From the NCBI GenBank assembly GCA_028875875.1, contig JAGWUV010000019.1, positions 1-64,000 on the forward strand: a stretch of DNA of 64,000 nt, given 5' to 3'. Shown piece by piece: positions 27,925 to 37,799 of the stretch. The position numbers and the translations under genes were made by a program. Each line of letters starts with the position of its first letter. The stretch's first letter is position 1. Below the pieces are notes generated by a model. It was not told the DNA's origin. It saw nothing but the letters and a program-made list of their open reading frames with translations, and did not search any database. This stretch comes from Bacteroidota bacterium (lineage in GTDB: Bacteria; Bacteroidota; Bacteroidia; Chitinophagales; Chitinophagaceae).

Positions 27925-28143
27925 TTATTTATACCTGAAAATAATTCTACCCCTGCTCAAATCGTATGGACTCATCTCAACTCCTACTTTATCGCCAGGC
28001 AAAATTCTGATGTAGTGCATCCTCATTTTCCCTGAGATGGTAGCCAAAATTTCGTGGCCATTTTCCAATTTAACCCTGAACATAGCATTACTTAATGCTT
28101 CCAGGATAATTCCATCTTGCTTAATTAGTGGTTGTTTGGACAT
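27925..28143 (-). CDS. infA: Translation initiation factor IF-1
   Basis: A 72-residue single OB-fold factor that blocks the A site during initiation. It begins [20 protein letters not shown] and has [20 protein letters not shown] and the [19 protein letters not shown] region, all diagnostic. It is the first gene of the minus-strand cluster infA-rpmJ-rpsM-rpsK-rpsD-rpoA-rplQ. The secY and map genes that often precede it are not here; uvrA lies upstream on the same strand. Confidence 0.97.
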   Translation of the reverse strand: MSKQPLIKQDGIILEALSNAMFRVKLENGHEILATISGKMRMHYIRILPGDKVGVEMSPYDLSRGRIIFRYK

Positions 28144-28159
28144 ACAATTTTTGGGGCTG

Positions 28160-28167
28160 CAAAGATA
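28160..28167 (-). promoter_or_regulatory. Probable -7 promoter element of the infA cluster
   Basis: On the minus strand TATCTTTG matches TAnnTTTG perfectly. Transcription would start near 28153, leaving a leader of only about 10 bases before infA. The -33 region is a weak TTTC. Confidence 0.5.
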
Positions 28168-28259
28168 TACGTATGCATCCGAATTATGAAAATTTTACTG
28201 AAAAAATTCTAAAACTTGTTCAGAAAGCCAACATTTCGGGGCAAAACTACCTGATTATA

Positions 28260-31079
28260 TTACAAAAAACGGCCTGTGTGGCTTTCTTTAACCTTCTTCA
28301 GATCCCTGGGCGCTCCGGCATAAACCAGACTCCCCCCGGCATCACCGGCTTCTGGCCCAAGATCTATTAGCCAATCGGCCGATTTCAGCACGTCCGTATT
28401 ATGCTCTATTACAATCAAGGAATGCCCCTGCTCTATTAAAGCATTGAAAGAGGCGAGCAGTTTTTTGATATCATGAAAATGTAAACCGGTAGTAGGCTCG
28501 TCGAAGATAAACAACACGTGCCCATGCCCTTTACCTTTACCCAGAAAGGAAGCAAGTTTTACCCTTTGCGCCTCTCCACCGGATAAGGTATCGGAAGATT
28601 GCCCCAACTTTACATACCCCAAGCCCACATCCTGCAAGGGCTGTATGGCATTTTTAATATTTTTTTCTTCAGCAAAGAACTCAATGGCTTCATCCACACT
28701 CATTTCCAATACATCAAACACACTCTTTCCTTTGTACTGTACCTCCAATACTTCCTCCTTAAATCTTTTACCCCCGCACACTTCACAGGTTAAATGCACA
28801 TCAGCCAGAAATTGCATTTCTACGATCTGTTCACCTTCACCCTTACAGGCATCGCAACGGCCTGCATCTACGTTAAATGAAAAATGTTTGGGCTGAAACC
28901 CTCTTATTTTAGAAAGCGGCTGTTTGGCGAACAGGTCTCTTATTTCATCATAAGCCTTTATATAAGTAACCGGATTACTGCGTGAAGATTTCCCAATAGG
29001 GTTTTGATCTACCATCTCTATCTGCGTGATATAATCCACGTCACCACTGATGATTTTATGATGCCCTACTTTATCAACAAATTCACCTTTCATCTTTTTC
29101 AAAGCAGGGTATAAAATCTGTTTGATCAATGTTGTTTTACCACTACCACTCACCCCGCTAACTACACACAAAAGGTTCAGCGGAAATTCAACCGTGATAT
29201 TTTTCAGATTGTTCTGGCGGGCAGCCTCCACTTTTATACTTCTGTTCCACTTTCTTGCTTGTTTAGGCGGATCGATCGTTAAGCTGCCACTCAAATACTT
29301 TCCCGTTAAGCTCTCAGGATTAGCAATAATCTGATCATAATTTCCCTGAGCAATAACATTTCCTCCTAAATGAGAAGCCAATGGCCCCATATCAATAATG
29401 TGATCTGCTTCCCGCATCATCATCTCATCATGCTCCACCACAACCACTGTATTCCCAAGATCACGCAAAGATTTCAGCACACTGATCAACCTTTCCGTAT
29501 CTCTTGAATGCAAACCAATCGACGGCTCATCTAAAATGTATAATGAGTTGGTTAGATTAGATCCAAGGCTTCGTGTTAGCTGGATACGCTGGCTTTCACC
29601 TCCACTTAATGAATTGGCCAAACGGCTAAGAGTCAAATATCCTAACCCAACATCTAATAATGTTTGCAGGCGCTGATGAATTTCTATCAGGATACGTTTA
29701 GCAATTTGCTGATCATGTTCACTCAACTTCAGTTGATCAAACCACTGCTTTAAATCCCTTACCTGCCATTCGCAAAGTTCTCCAATATGTTTACCCCCTA
29801 CCTTTACATACAAAGCCTCTTTTCGCAAGCGATACCCTTTACAATCCGTACAGGTTGTTCTGCCTCTGTAACGGCTTAACAAAACGCGGTACTGCACTTT
29901 GTATAAATTCTGTTCAACCTCTTTAAAAAAATCATCTATACCATAAGCATTGCCCAAGCCTTTCCAAAGCTGCTTATACTGCTCTTCTGAAAGGTCTGCA
30001 ATAGGTTTATGTATGGGAAATCCTTTTGCATTTTTAACGAATTGCTCCCTCCACCAACCCAACTTTTCACCTTTCCAGGGAGCTACAGCCCCTTCATACA
30101 CACTTAATCTTTTATCTGGAATTACAAGATCTTCATCAATACCTAAAACCTGACTAAAACCTTCGCAGGTAGGGCATGCACCGTATGGATTATTGAATGA
30201 AAATAAATTAGGAACAGGCTCTTCAAACTGAATACCATCCAATTCAAATTTATTACTGAACTGAAGTTGTTTCTTTCCATCCACTTCAATCAGCATTTCC
30301 CCTTCACCTTCATAAAAAGCTGTTCCAATTGAATCACTCAACCTGTGCAGATCATCTTCATCAAATTCTTTCACTACGATTCTGTCAACCAAAACATACG
30401 TAGCAGCTATCGCGATCTTCTTTTTCAATTGTTTATCATCCAGTTCAAGAACTTCTTCAATTCTCATCACTTCTCCACTTGCCGCATAAATCCTGCTAAA
30501 ACCTTTCTGCATCAATATATTCAACTCCTCCCTTGTATCACGCTTTGCATGTTGTTTGAAAGGAACAAGTATCAATACTCTACTACCATTGACAAGAGAC
30601 TGAATATGTTTTACTACATCGGCCACATCATCTTTTTTCACTTCTCTTCCACTTACCGGAGATATTGTTTTTCCGATCCTGGCGAAAAGTAGTCTTAAAT
30701 AATCGTAGATCTCCGTCATACTTCCTACCGTACTTCTCGGAGTTCTCGTGATCACTTTTTGCTCAATCGCAATAGCGGGACATAATCCTTTTATATAATC
30801 AACATCAGGCTTTACCATCCTGGCCATAAACTGCCTGGCATAAGCACTCAGGCTTTCTGCATATCGGCGCTGCCCTTCGGCAAATAAAGTATCGATAGTT
30901 AAAGAAGATTTGCCACTACCACTTACTCCTGTTACTACAATGAACTTATTTCTAGGAAAAGCAACGGTTACATTTTTCAAATTATGTACACGGGCTCCTT
31001 TTACAAGAATTGTGTCCTCGCTATTAAAATCGTTGAGAGGCTTCTGTTTTTTATTTTTTATCGTAGATGTGTCTGCCAT
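28260..31079 (-). CDS. uvrA: Excinuclease ABC subunit A
   Basis: A 939-residue DNA-damage sensor of nucleotide excision repair that loads UvrB. It has two ABC ATPase modules: Walker A GVSGSGKSS (about residue 50) and GVSGSGKTT (about 645), with signature motifs NSLSGGESQRIQL and DTLSGGEAQRVKL. Zinc-binding clusters appear as ACPTCEG, CTDCKG, CDACKG and CEVCGG. The ATG at 31079 gives MADTSTIKNKK; the ORF extends 11 codons upstream through a hydrophobic, unrelated stretch. It is divergent from the sigma factor gene. Confidence 0.97.
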   Translation of the reverse strand: MADTSTIKNKKQKPLNDFNSEDTILVKGARVHNLKNVTVAFPRNKFIVVTGVSGSGKSSLTIDTLFAEGQRRYAESLSAYARQFMARMVKPDVDYIKGLCPAIAIEQKVITRTPRSTVGSMTEIYDYLRLLFARIGKTISPVSGREVKKDDVADVVKHIQSLVNGSRVLILVPFKQHAKRDTREELNILMQKGFSRIYAASGEVMRIEEVLELDDKQLKKKIAIAATYVLVDRIVVKEFDEDDLHRLSDSIGTAFYEGEGEMLIEVDGKKQLQFSNKFELDGIQFEEPVPNLFSFNNPYGACPTCEGFSQVLGIDEDLVIPDKRLSVYEGAVAPWKGEKLGWWREQFVKNAKGFPIHKPIADLSEEQYKQLWKGLGNAYGIDDFFKEVEQNLYKVQYRVLLSRYRGRTTCTDCKGYRLRKEALYVKVGGKHIGELCEWQVRDLKQWFDQLKLSEHDQQIAKRILIEIHQRLQTLLDVGLGYLTLSRLANSLSGGESQRIQLTRSLGSNLTNSLYILDEPSIGLHSRDTERLISVLKSLRDLGNTVVVVEHDEMMMREADHIIDMGPLASHLGGNVIAQGNYDQIIANPESLTGKYLSGSLTIDPPKQARKWNRSIKVEAARQNNLKNITVEFPLNLLCVVSGVSGSGKTTLIKQILYPALKKMKGEFVDKVGHHKIISGDVDYITQIEMVDQNPIGKSSRSNPVTYIKAYDEIRDLFAKQPLSKIRGFQPKHFSFNVDAGRCDACKGEGEQIVEMQFLADVHLTCEVCGGKRFKEEVLEVQYKGKSVFDVLEMSVDEAIEFFAEEKNIKNAIQPLQDVGLGYVKLGQSSDTLSGGEAQRVKLASFLGKGKGHGHVLFIFDEPTTGLHFHDIKKLLASFNALIEQGHSLIVIEHNTDVLKSADWLIDLGPEAGDAGGSLVYAGAPRDLKKVKESHTGRFL

Positions 31080-31341
31080 AAATATTTCAACAAATAAACA
31101 CAATAAAAGCAATTATGTTTCGTTACCGATTTGAAAATTGTGAATATTGTGTTCAACTAAATTTTAGTTTTCAACAAGCTCTGTTAAACTTTGCTTAACC
31201 AATAAAGCTAACTAATTTCAAATTCGAAAATTGATTTTATTCTGCCAATATAATATCGCTTTATTTAGGCACTCATTTCAATTTTCCCTATCCAATTATC
31301 CTATTATTTTTTAAAGGAGTTTCTTAAAAAACCTTACCACT

Positions 31342-31920
31342 ATGAAACCGCTACAACAGGCGTTGGATACGGAATTAATCCGTTCATTCCAGGAGGGCAA
31401 CCAGTTGGCCCTTGAAATATTGATCAATAGATACAAGGAGAAAATATTCTCTTCTATATTCTTTTTGGTGAAAGACAAGCACCTTGCAGAAGACCTATTT
31501 CAGGAAGTTTTTATTAAAGTGATTGATACGCTAAAAAGCAATCGCTATAATGAAGAAGGCAAGTTTTTGCAGTGGGCCTTACGCATATCGCACAATTTAT
31601 GCGTTGATTACTTTAGGAAGATTAAACGCACCAGAGTAATAAACAGCGATAGTACTGATGTATTTGAAAACCTTACTACGCAGCTTGAAACGGCAGATAC
31701 AAGACTTGTAACCAGTCAAACTCACCATAAACTTAAGCTGATGTTAGATTATCTTCCCCAGGAACAAAGGGAAGTGATTGTGTTAAGGCACTATGCAGAT
31801 ATGAGTTTTAAAGAGATTGCAGAGATCACCAACACCAGTATAAACACTGCATTAGGCCGTATGCGTTATGGTTTGATCAATCTCAGAAAGATGATGACCG
31901 AAAACCAGATTGCTTTGTAA
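31342..31920 (+). CDS. RNA polymerase sigma factor, ECF type
   Basis: A 192-residue group 4 (ECF) sigma-70 factor. Region 2 (about 15-85) contains DKHLAEDLFQEVFIKVI and the -10-binding helix WALRISHNLCVDYFRK. Region 4 (about 130-185) has LPQEQREVIVLRHYADMSFK and a helix-turn-helix EIAEITNTSINTALGRMRYG. No anti-sigma factor gene follows; a strong terminator stands right after the stop. The regulon is unknown. Confidence 0.92.
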   Translation: MKPLQQALDTELIRSFQEGNQLALEILINRYKEKIFSSIFFLVKDKHLAEDLFQEVFIKVIDTLKSNRYNEEGKFLQWALRISHNLCVDYFRKIKRTRVINSDSTDVFENLTTQLETADTRLVTSQTHHKLKLMLDYLPQEQREVIVLRHYADMSFKEIAEITNTSINTALGRMRYGLINLRKMMTENQIAL

Positions 31921-31940
31921 ATGACACAAGTTCTTTTAAT

Positions 31941-31970
31941 AAAAAATCCGGCTGTTTAGCCGGATTTTTT
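31941..31970. terminator. Bidirectional intrinsic terminator
   Basis: A perfect 13-bp stem, AAAAAATCCGGCT / AGCCGGATTTTTT, with a 4-base loop, between the sigma factor gene and the convergent dsbD gene. Confidence 0.92.
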
Positions 31971-31971
31971 A

Positions 31972-33918
31972 TTATTTCTTATTGAATGTATCATAACCGC
32001 ATTGCAACCATTGAACATACTCTTTTGCATCTGGCGTATACCCAACCGGTGCATTCACTAATTGTTGTTCACTGTTCAAAATAACATATAAAGGTTGCGT
32101 TACCTGATTAAAATTCTCCGCCTGGAAAGTAGCCCATTTATCGCCTATCGTTACAATATCTTTCATATTACCTTCTTTAGTCTTGTACCCGTTCATACGC
32201 TGCTCCACAGGTAATTTTTGTTTATCATCAACATATAATGATACGAGAATAAAATGTTCTTTGATGTAATTATATACTTCCGGCTTGGTCCACACATTCT
32301 CTTCCATCTTCCTGCAATTCACACAAGCCCATCCGGTAAAATCTACCAGCAATGCCTTATGCTGTTCTTTCGCCATTTGCAACGCCTTTTCATAATCATT
32401 CACCACATCAGCCTCTAATCCTTTGCCAAGAACATTCTCCTTCCCGTAAATGCTGTAGCTCAATGGCGGAGGAAAGCCGCTTAACAATTGAAGGTTAGCA
32501 TACTTCGTTTGTGTAATACCCGGGATTAGATATAATGTAAAAAGTAAAGCAATTACACCCGCCACTTTTCTTCCTGCCCCGATCTTCATGCCCTTATAAT
32601 CATGAGGCAACCGGAGCAATCCAAAAAGATACAACGTTAACGCCCCCCCCGTTACAATCCATACGGCGAAGAAAACTTCTCTTTTCAAAATACCCCAATG
32701 CATTACCAGGTCTGCATTAGATAAAAATTTAAATGCCAGCGCTACTTCTACAAAAGCCAGTACTTTTTTAACCGTATCCAACCATCCGCCAGACTTGGGT
32801 AATGACTGTAACCAATTGGGGAAAATAGCAAATAAGCCAAAAGGCAAAGCTAAAGCAAAACCAAAACCAGCAAGACCAGCTGTAAGTTGCCATGCGCCAC
32901 CACTTAATGAACCTACCAGTAAAGAACCCAGGATAGGACCGGTACATGAAAAAGATACGATGGCTAAAGTTAAGGCCATAAAAAAGATACCCCCAACACT
33001 TCCCAATCCGCTTTTGGAATCTGCCTTGTTGGCAATATTACTGGGGAGTGTGATCTCGTAAAACCCAAAGAATGAAATAGAGAAAGCAATAAAAATGATA
33101 AAGAAGATAATATTAAGCCAACTGTTGGTAGAAATATTATTAAAAATTTCAGGCTGAACATTACCCAACACATGGAAAGGCACGCTTGCCAAAACATAGA
33201 TAAGAAAAATAAAAAAACCGTATAAAATACCATTGCGAACTGCCTGTTTTTTGTTGCCCGAACGTTTGGTAAAAAAAGAAACAGTTACAGGGATCATTGG
33301 GAATACGCAAGGGGTAAGTAACGCAATTAATCCTCCCAAGAAGCCTAACAACAATACCGTAATAAAACCATCATCCTTTACTACAGTCTTTTTACCACAA
33401 TCGGTTATCGGATGATCAATATCGATAGAAGTAAGCTTTATATTTTGAACAGATGCAGCAGCTGCTCCACCTTCCAGGTTTACTGTATTACTTAGTTCTA
33501 CAGAATGAAATTCGTTTCCTTTACCTGTAAAAGCAGTAATGGTTATTTTCAATGAGGCTGGAACAAAACCATCTATACGAACCGTTTGTTTTGCTGTAAC
33601 AGTACCGGTATAAACATTTACCTTTTTGTTTTCAAATATCGGGTCGGCAACTACGGAAGCAGGCTGCACAAAGCTAATTTCACCCGCAGGTTTCACCTTT
33701 TCATAATCATACGTAAATTGAACAGATTGAAGGCCATCAACAGTTGGATTGGCACCATACAAATGCCACCCTGCCTGTACCTGACCGACAGCACTTATTT
33801 CATAAGTTTTATCGCCGGTCTTTTTCGCACTTACTGTAAATTGAAGCGTACTGTCGCTTTGAGAGAATACAATGCCACTTGCCAGCACAAAGGCAAGAAA
33901 AAGAATAACTTTCTTCAT
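31972..33918 (-). CDS. dsbD: Thiol:disulfide interchange protein DsbD-like
   Basis: A 648-residue inner-membrane protein that carries electrons from cytosolic thioredoxin to the periplasm. After a signal peptide comes an nDsbD-like domain (about 25-150), then about eight membrane helices with redox cysteines Cys205 (LTPCVFPM) and Cys326 (FSCTGP), then a C-terminal thioredoxin-like domain with Cys533-Val-Asn-Cys536. The N-terminal domain lacks the cysteine pair expected around residues 128-140. A separate nDsbD-like protein with both cysteines is encoded 11 bases upstream. A run of eight G residues in the coding strand (32643-32650) interrupts the otherwise AT-rich gene. Confidence 0.92.
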   Translation of the reverse strand: MKKVILFLAFVLASGIVFSQSDSTLQFTVSAKKTGDKTYEISAVGQVQAGWHLYGANPTVDGLQSVQFTYDYEKVKPAGEISFVQPASVVADPIFENKKVNVYTGTVTAKQTVRIDGFVPASLKITITAFTGKGNEFHSVELSNTVNLEGGAAAASVQNIKLTSIDIDHPITDCGKKTVVKDDGFITVLLLGFLGGLIALLTPCVFPMIPVTVSFFTKRSGNKKQAVRNGILYGFFIFLIYVLASVPFHVLGNVQPEIFNNISTNSWLNIIFFIIFIAFSISFFGFYEITLPSNIANKADSKSGLGSVGGIFFMALTLAIVSFSCTGPILGSLLVGSLSGGAWQLTAGLAGFGFALALPFGLFAIFPNWLQSLPKSGGWLDTVKKVLAFVEVALAFKFLSNADLVMHWGILKREVFFAVWIVTGGALTLYLFGLLRLPHDYKGMKIGAGRKVAGVIALLFTLYLIPGITQTKYANLQLLSGFPPPLSYSIYGKENVLGKGLEADVVNDYEKALQMAKEQHKALLVDFTGWACVNCRKMEENVWTKPEVYNYIKEHFILVSLYVDDKQKLPVEQRMNGYKTKEGNMKDIVTIGDKWATFQAENFNQVTQPLYVILNSEQQLVNAPVGYTPDAKEYVQWLQCGYDTFNKK

Positions 33919-33929
33919 AAGGCTATGCT

Positions 33930-34382
33930 TTACTGCAATGAAATATCAAAAGATTTTTTGGTAGGCGGCAAGCATTGTTCATCATCGCAAACCATATATT
34001 CCACTGTTCCGGAAACATTGGTTTTTGCATTGCCTTTCAACTTAACGGTTTGTGTAAAAACAACTTTATCGGAGTAATACAAAACATTTGTTTTGAAGTT
34101 GTTGTCATACACCTTAACCAGTTTGCCAGTTTCCTTCGCTTTTCCTTGAAAGACAAGTAAAGGGTTAGTTCTAAAAGTGAAATTCGTAGGAACCGGGCCA
34201 CCACTTCCGGTATTCTGAGAATAGATATGCCAGGGTTTTTCAACGGTAGCGGTCATTACCAATTCATACATGCCTGAACCTTTTTTAACTGCCCGGTATG
34301 TCCAGCTCACAGGATTTTTAGCTTGCGCAAATAAGCTGTTGCATGCAACAATCATAAAAACAGCCAGCAAAACTTTTTTCAT
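33930..34382 (-). CDS. Stand-alone periplasmic nDsbD-like domain protein
   Basis: A 150-residue exported protein with a signal peptide (to about residue 20, SLFAQ) and one DsbD-alpha-like domain, including VEKPWHIYSQN and the redox motif Cys132-DDEQ-Cys137 (VEYMVCDDEQCLPP). In DsbD this domain takes electrons from the membrane part and passes them to periplasmic partners. Since the adjacent DsbD has a cysteine-less copy, this protein may provide the active shuttle domain in trans. It lies 11 bases upstream of dsbD and is surely co-transcribed. Confidence 0.85.
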   Translation of the reverse strand: MKKVLLAVFMIVACNSLFAQAKNPVSWTYRAVKKGSGMYELVMTATVEKPWHIYSQNTGSGGPVPTNFTFRTNPLLVFQGKAKETGKLVKVYDNNFKTNVLYYSDKVVFTQTVKLKGNAKTNVSGTVEYMVCDDEQCLPPTKKSFDISLQ

Positions 34383-34392
34383 ATTTATGTTT

Positions 34393-35052
34393 TTAATTCA
34401 ATCCCAGGAATTCAAATACCTTCTTCCCATCCAAATTGTTAAGTAAGGCAGATGTAGCCCTTTCAGGGTGCGGCATCATGCCAAACACATTTCCTTCTTT
34501 ATTACGGATACCTGCAATATTCCTTACAGCTCCGTTAGGATTAAATTGTGTGTCTATCAGTCCGGCAGCATCAGAATAACGGAAAATCACCTGGTTATTC
34601 TTTTCCAATTCATCCAATACCGCATCATTAGCAAAATATCTTCCTTCGCCATGTGCAATTGGAATTTTTAAAGCCCCGGTTGCATTGTTACTGATGTATA
34701 CATTTTTACAAATAAATTGCTGGTTAGCATTTTGTAGTAAAACACCGGGTAACAAATGACTTTCACATAAAATTTGGAAACCATTACAAACGCCCAATAC
34801 TTTTCCTCCCATTTTAGCAAAATCTATAACACTTTGCATCATTGGACTAAAACGGGCAATCGCCCCACAACGCAAGTAATCCCCGTAAGAAAATCCTCCT
34901 GGCAGAACGATACAATCTTCCGTAGAAAACATACTCAGGTCTTTGTCTTTATGCCAAAGCATGATTACTTCTTTATTCAAATCATTTTGCAGTGCATCCT
35001 GCATGTCTCTATCGCAATTAGAACCGGGGAATACAACTACTCCAAACTTCAT
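34393..35052 (-). CDS. purQ: Phosphoribosylformylglycinamidine synthase, glutaminase subunit
   Basis: A 219-residue class I glutamine amidotransferase subunit of FGAM synthase in purine synthesis. It begins MKFGVVVFPGSNCDRD, has the PGGFSYGDYLRCGAIA region, the nucleophile Cys89 in VLGVCNGFQIL and the His-Glu pair in MMPHPERA. It supplies ammonia to PurL, which is not in the window. It lies 10 bases upstream of the nDsbD-like gene, so the three genes may share a transcript although their functions differ. Confidence 0.95.
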   Translation of the reverse strand: MKFGVVVFPGSNCDRDMQDALQNDLNKEVIMLWHKDKDLSMFSTEDCIVLPGGFSYGDYLRCGAIARFSPMMQSVIDFAKMGGKVLGVCNGFQILCESHLLPGVLLQNANQQFICKNVYISNNATGALKIPIAHGEGRYFANDAVLDELEKNNQVIFRYSDAAGLIDTQFNPNGAVRNIAGIRNKEGNVFGMMPHPERATSALLNNLDGKKVFEFLGLN

Positions 35053-35103
35053 GAATTATCGATTTTAGGCCGTAAAGGTAACATTGCCTTAGAAAAAGAA
35101 AGG

Positions 35104-36087
35104 CTAATTTTTAATCAAGACCCAATTTGTGTGGATAATGATGGCTGCTGCCAATAAAAAAAGCAAATTGGGCAATAAAGTTCGCTTAGGATATAAATAA
35201 CCACAAGAAATAAATGCGGATAGGGGAATAAGTAACGTTATTACCGATTGAATCCCGGCCTTGCTGAAAACAAAAGGCAAAGGCAGCATTGCCAACAACA
35301 TAACGAGCATTACACTCCAGTTCTTACGGATGTTAATCACCATACGACTGTTATACGATTGCCAATATGCGAAGCCGAACAGCAACAATACAAAAAGCCC
35401 GGCCAGGGAAATCCAAAGCCAAATATCTGGTTGAATAAAATGTATACCGGGGTGAACATCCGGAATAAATCTTGGCAACTCGGCTATATGATCTGTAAGG
35501 TACAAGCCCGAAAAAAGGAAATAGAAAGGAAGAAGGATGCCTGATAATAAAATCATCCATTCAGAAAGCCGAAATGGCCGTACAACCGCAAGTGTGAACA
35601 GTATTACCGGAATAAGGATTGCCGTAGGATGATAAGAAAGAATAGAAACGCCTACAATCAACCCTGTATTGAATAATTGTGTTTTGGGGGAAGGATGATT
35701 GTATAACCTAACCAGTTTTATAACTATCCAAATGATAAAGGTATTGGCCAGCAAAGCAGCAGTTATAGTACACCACTGAGGGATAAATGCCGTAAGCAGG
35801 ATATATGCCATAGCTGTTGTGGTGTTATTATGTTGAAACATCCTGGCCTCATTCAACACAAAATTGAATCTTATGGCTTGCAATACAACAACCGCCAAGT
35901 AAATAAAAAACAAAAAATCAGCCTGTAAGGGTTGAATATACCGGCGCAGCAGCAAAGACAGCAAGCCATCATCTTCAACCAGCATTAACTGAGGAGCGGT
36001 AATAAAAAAGTGGGCATGTACTGCCACACACAATACCAACAGGAAAAAGTAGGCACTAACAGATTTATCTCTGAAAAAAATTACCAT
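35104..36087 (-). CDS. Polytopic membrane protein, DUF6427-like
   Basis: A 327-residue membrane protein with about ten hydrophobic helices and short loops. The N-terminal region (MVIFFRDKSVSAYFFLLVL) and the general hydropathy fit the DUF6427 family found in Bacteroidota. No catalytic motif is visible and the function is unknown. It begins 17 bases after the stop of the gene at 36105-37637 on the same strand and is probably in the same operon. Confidence 0.7.
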   Translation of the reverse strand: MVIFFRDKSVSAYFFLLVLCVAVHAHFFITAPQLMLVEDDGLLSLLLRRYIQPLQADFLFFIYLAVVVLQAIRFNFVLNEARMFQHNNTTTAMAYILLTAFIPQWCTITAALLANTFIIWIVIKLVRLYNHPSPKTQLFNTGLIVGVSILSYHPTAILIPVILFTLAVVRPFRLSEWMILLSGILLPFYFLFSGLYLTDHIAELPRFIPDVHPGIHFIQPDIWLWISLAGLFVLLLFGFAYWQSYNSRMVINIRKNWSVMLVMLLAMLPLPFVFSKAGIQSVITLLIPLSAFISCGYLYPKRTLLPNLLFLLAAAIIIHTNWVLIKN

Positions 36088-36104
36088 TAAGTAAATATAA
36101 AGTA

Positions 36105-37637
36105 TCAGAGCTCTACTTTAGCAAAGCAGGTATAAGTTCTGTATTGAACAGGAACGATAAACTGCCTTAGACCGGTTTGCTTGGCCTGACGAGGCATAAA
36201 ATCATAACCACGATCTAAATTTTTTAGGGTAGGAACGCGGGTTAACTGACCATCAGGCGAAATATTTTGCTCAGAAAAGATTTGCTGCCTTTTCTCAGGT
36301 ACGTTAAAAAAGAAATGGAGTTGATCGCCGGTATTGATTAAGCCATAGCCGATAAAATTATCTGAATTATCATCGTACTGAGATTTTTGGATGATGTTAC
36401 TCCATTCCATTTTCCCATCATTACCAAATGAAAGTACTGCAATATCATCCGCATAATACCTTGTAATATTGCCATAGCCACCATACCCATAGCGATACCA
36501 GGGATAATAGTATCCGCCCCATCCAAAACCTGAACCATAGTAATAATTGTAAGGCGATAAGAAAGGAGAGCCATATAAATAATCCCAACGGCTAAGATTA
36601 GAACCCCGGGAAGAGGTATAAACAGATTCCGCAGCAATTAAGAATCCACCATCTTTCCTCATAATAATGTTTTGAAGAAAGTAATCATTAAAAGCACCTT
36701 TTACACTATTCTCACCTTTAGCTTCAGCCCTTAGTTCATCTGAAAAAATAGTATTTCCTGCAAACATTTGCATTGCTGAATTTTTATCCCACATGTAACT
36801 ATACAAGCCTTCAATATTTCCTCTGCGCTGTTTACTGTAAAAAGAAGTGATAAGATAATGTTTGTTGGCATTATCCACTTTCAGCCGAACATCGTCGAGA
36901 TATAAATTTGTTATTCGTAAATCAGTTTCAGTTGCTACATCACTCATCAAAGGTTTAGTTAGCAGGCTCAACCTTGTGATGTTATCATTTTGTGCAGTTC
37001 CCCAAGCTCTTACAAATGCAATATCTCCATCATTATCTACCTGAAACTCGGTAAGAAAATCATTACGCTCCGGCATATTCACTCCGAAAACAGATCTGTG
37101 CAATAACTGCATATCCTTATCAAACTCAACAGTGGTTACATAATGCAACTTGTCGTTTTTACTATTGATTTTAAAGACCAGTATCTTTTGCTTGTCCTCG
37201 CTGTTTAAAACCGTATAAATTTTATTGCTGGCAGCAAAAGCAAGATTGGTTGTATCAAGTTGAACAGGATCACCCATATTCTTGCCATCAGGCCCAATTT
37301 TTTGGGCCATACAATACACTACATTTCGTTTTTGAAACTGATAGAACATGTAGAAAAAATCGGGATAAGCGAGGAAGTCGGCATTGAAAATACGATCCGG
37401 GATATTATCGATCCTTTGCTTGGCCGTCATCTTCATATCCTGATCATAGACCGCTATGTAATGAACATCCCTGTAATTTTTATATACAAGAAAATTATCG
37501 TTCAACTTTCCGATGATCTCATAATTCGTATTGCGGAGGTCATCCCTGTCGGGATCCGAATAAGTTATTTGTTGAGCAGGCACACTCCCAATTAAAGCAA
37601 CTGCGAAAATCAACGATAGAAACAAACCCTTTTTCAT
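36105..37637 (-). CDS. Exported protein of unknown function with Tyr/Gly-rich insert
   Basis: A 510-residue protein with a signal peptide (to about residue 21, GSVPAQ). Much of the chain alternates short beta-strand-like segments (for example NFLVYKNYRDVHYIAVYDQDMK), which would suit a propeller or other all-beta fold. Around residues 335-375 there is a low-complexity insert very rich in Tyr, Gly and Trp. I do not recognise a family with confidence. The upstream gap to kup is 162 bases and divergent. Confidence 0.65.
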   Translation of the reverse strand: MKKGLFLSLIFAVALIGSVPAQQITYSDPDRDDLRNTNYEIIGKLNDNFLVYKNYRDVHYIAVYDQDMKMTAKQRIDNIPDRIFNADFLAYPDFFYMFYQFQKRNVVYCMAQKIGPDGKNMGDPVQLDTTNLAFAASNKIYTVLNSEDKQKILVFKINSKNDKLHYVTTVEFDKDMQLLHRSVFGVNMPERNDFLTEFQVDNDGDIAFVRAWGTAQNDNITRLSLLTKPLMSDVATETDLRITNLYLDDVRLKVDNANKHYLITSFYSKQRRGNIEGLYSYMWDKNSAMQMFAGNTIFSDELRAEAKGENSVKGAFNDYFLQNIIMRKDGGFLIAAESVYTSSRGSNLSRWDYLYGSPFLSPYNYYYGSGFGWGGYYYPWYRYGYGGYGNITRYYADDIAVLSFGNDGKMEWSNIIQKSQYDDNSDNFIGYGLINTGDQLHFFFNVPEKRQQIFSEQNISPDGQLTRVPTLKNLDRGYDFMPRQAKQTGLRQFIVPVQYRTYTCFAKVEL

Positions 37638-37756
37638 TGTATGAGATATTTACAAAATCAAATGTAAGTTAGCTGAATATTTCATAACAATATTTTAAAC
37701 TAACAAACGGAAGTTTTGCTTGTTAAACAGATGTTATTTTGAAACCGAAATTCTTC

Positions 37757-37764
37757 TACATTTG
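37757..37764 (+). promoter_or_regulatory. Possible -7 element upstream of kup
   Basis: TACATTTG is a perfect TAnnTTTG. The best upstream TTTG (37738-37741) is only 15 bases away, shorter than the usual 19 to 21, so the assignment is tentative. Confidence 0.35.
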
Positions 37765-37799
37765 TTATGACTACAGTTACCAAAACCTAAATCATAGCT

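Noticed and set aside
31155-31169. Perfect odd palindrome AACTAAATTTTAGTT between uvrA and the sigma factor gene
   Set aside because: It could be an operator, but AT-rich intergenic DNA gives such palindromes by chance and no second copy was found.
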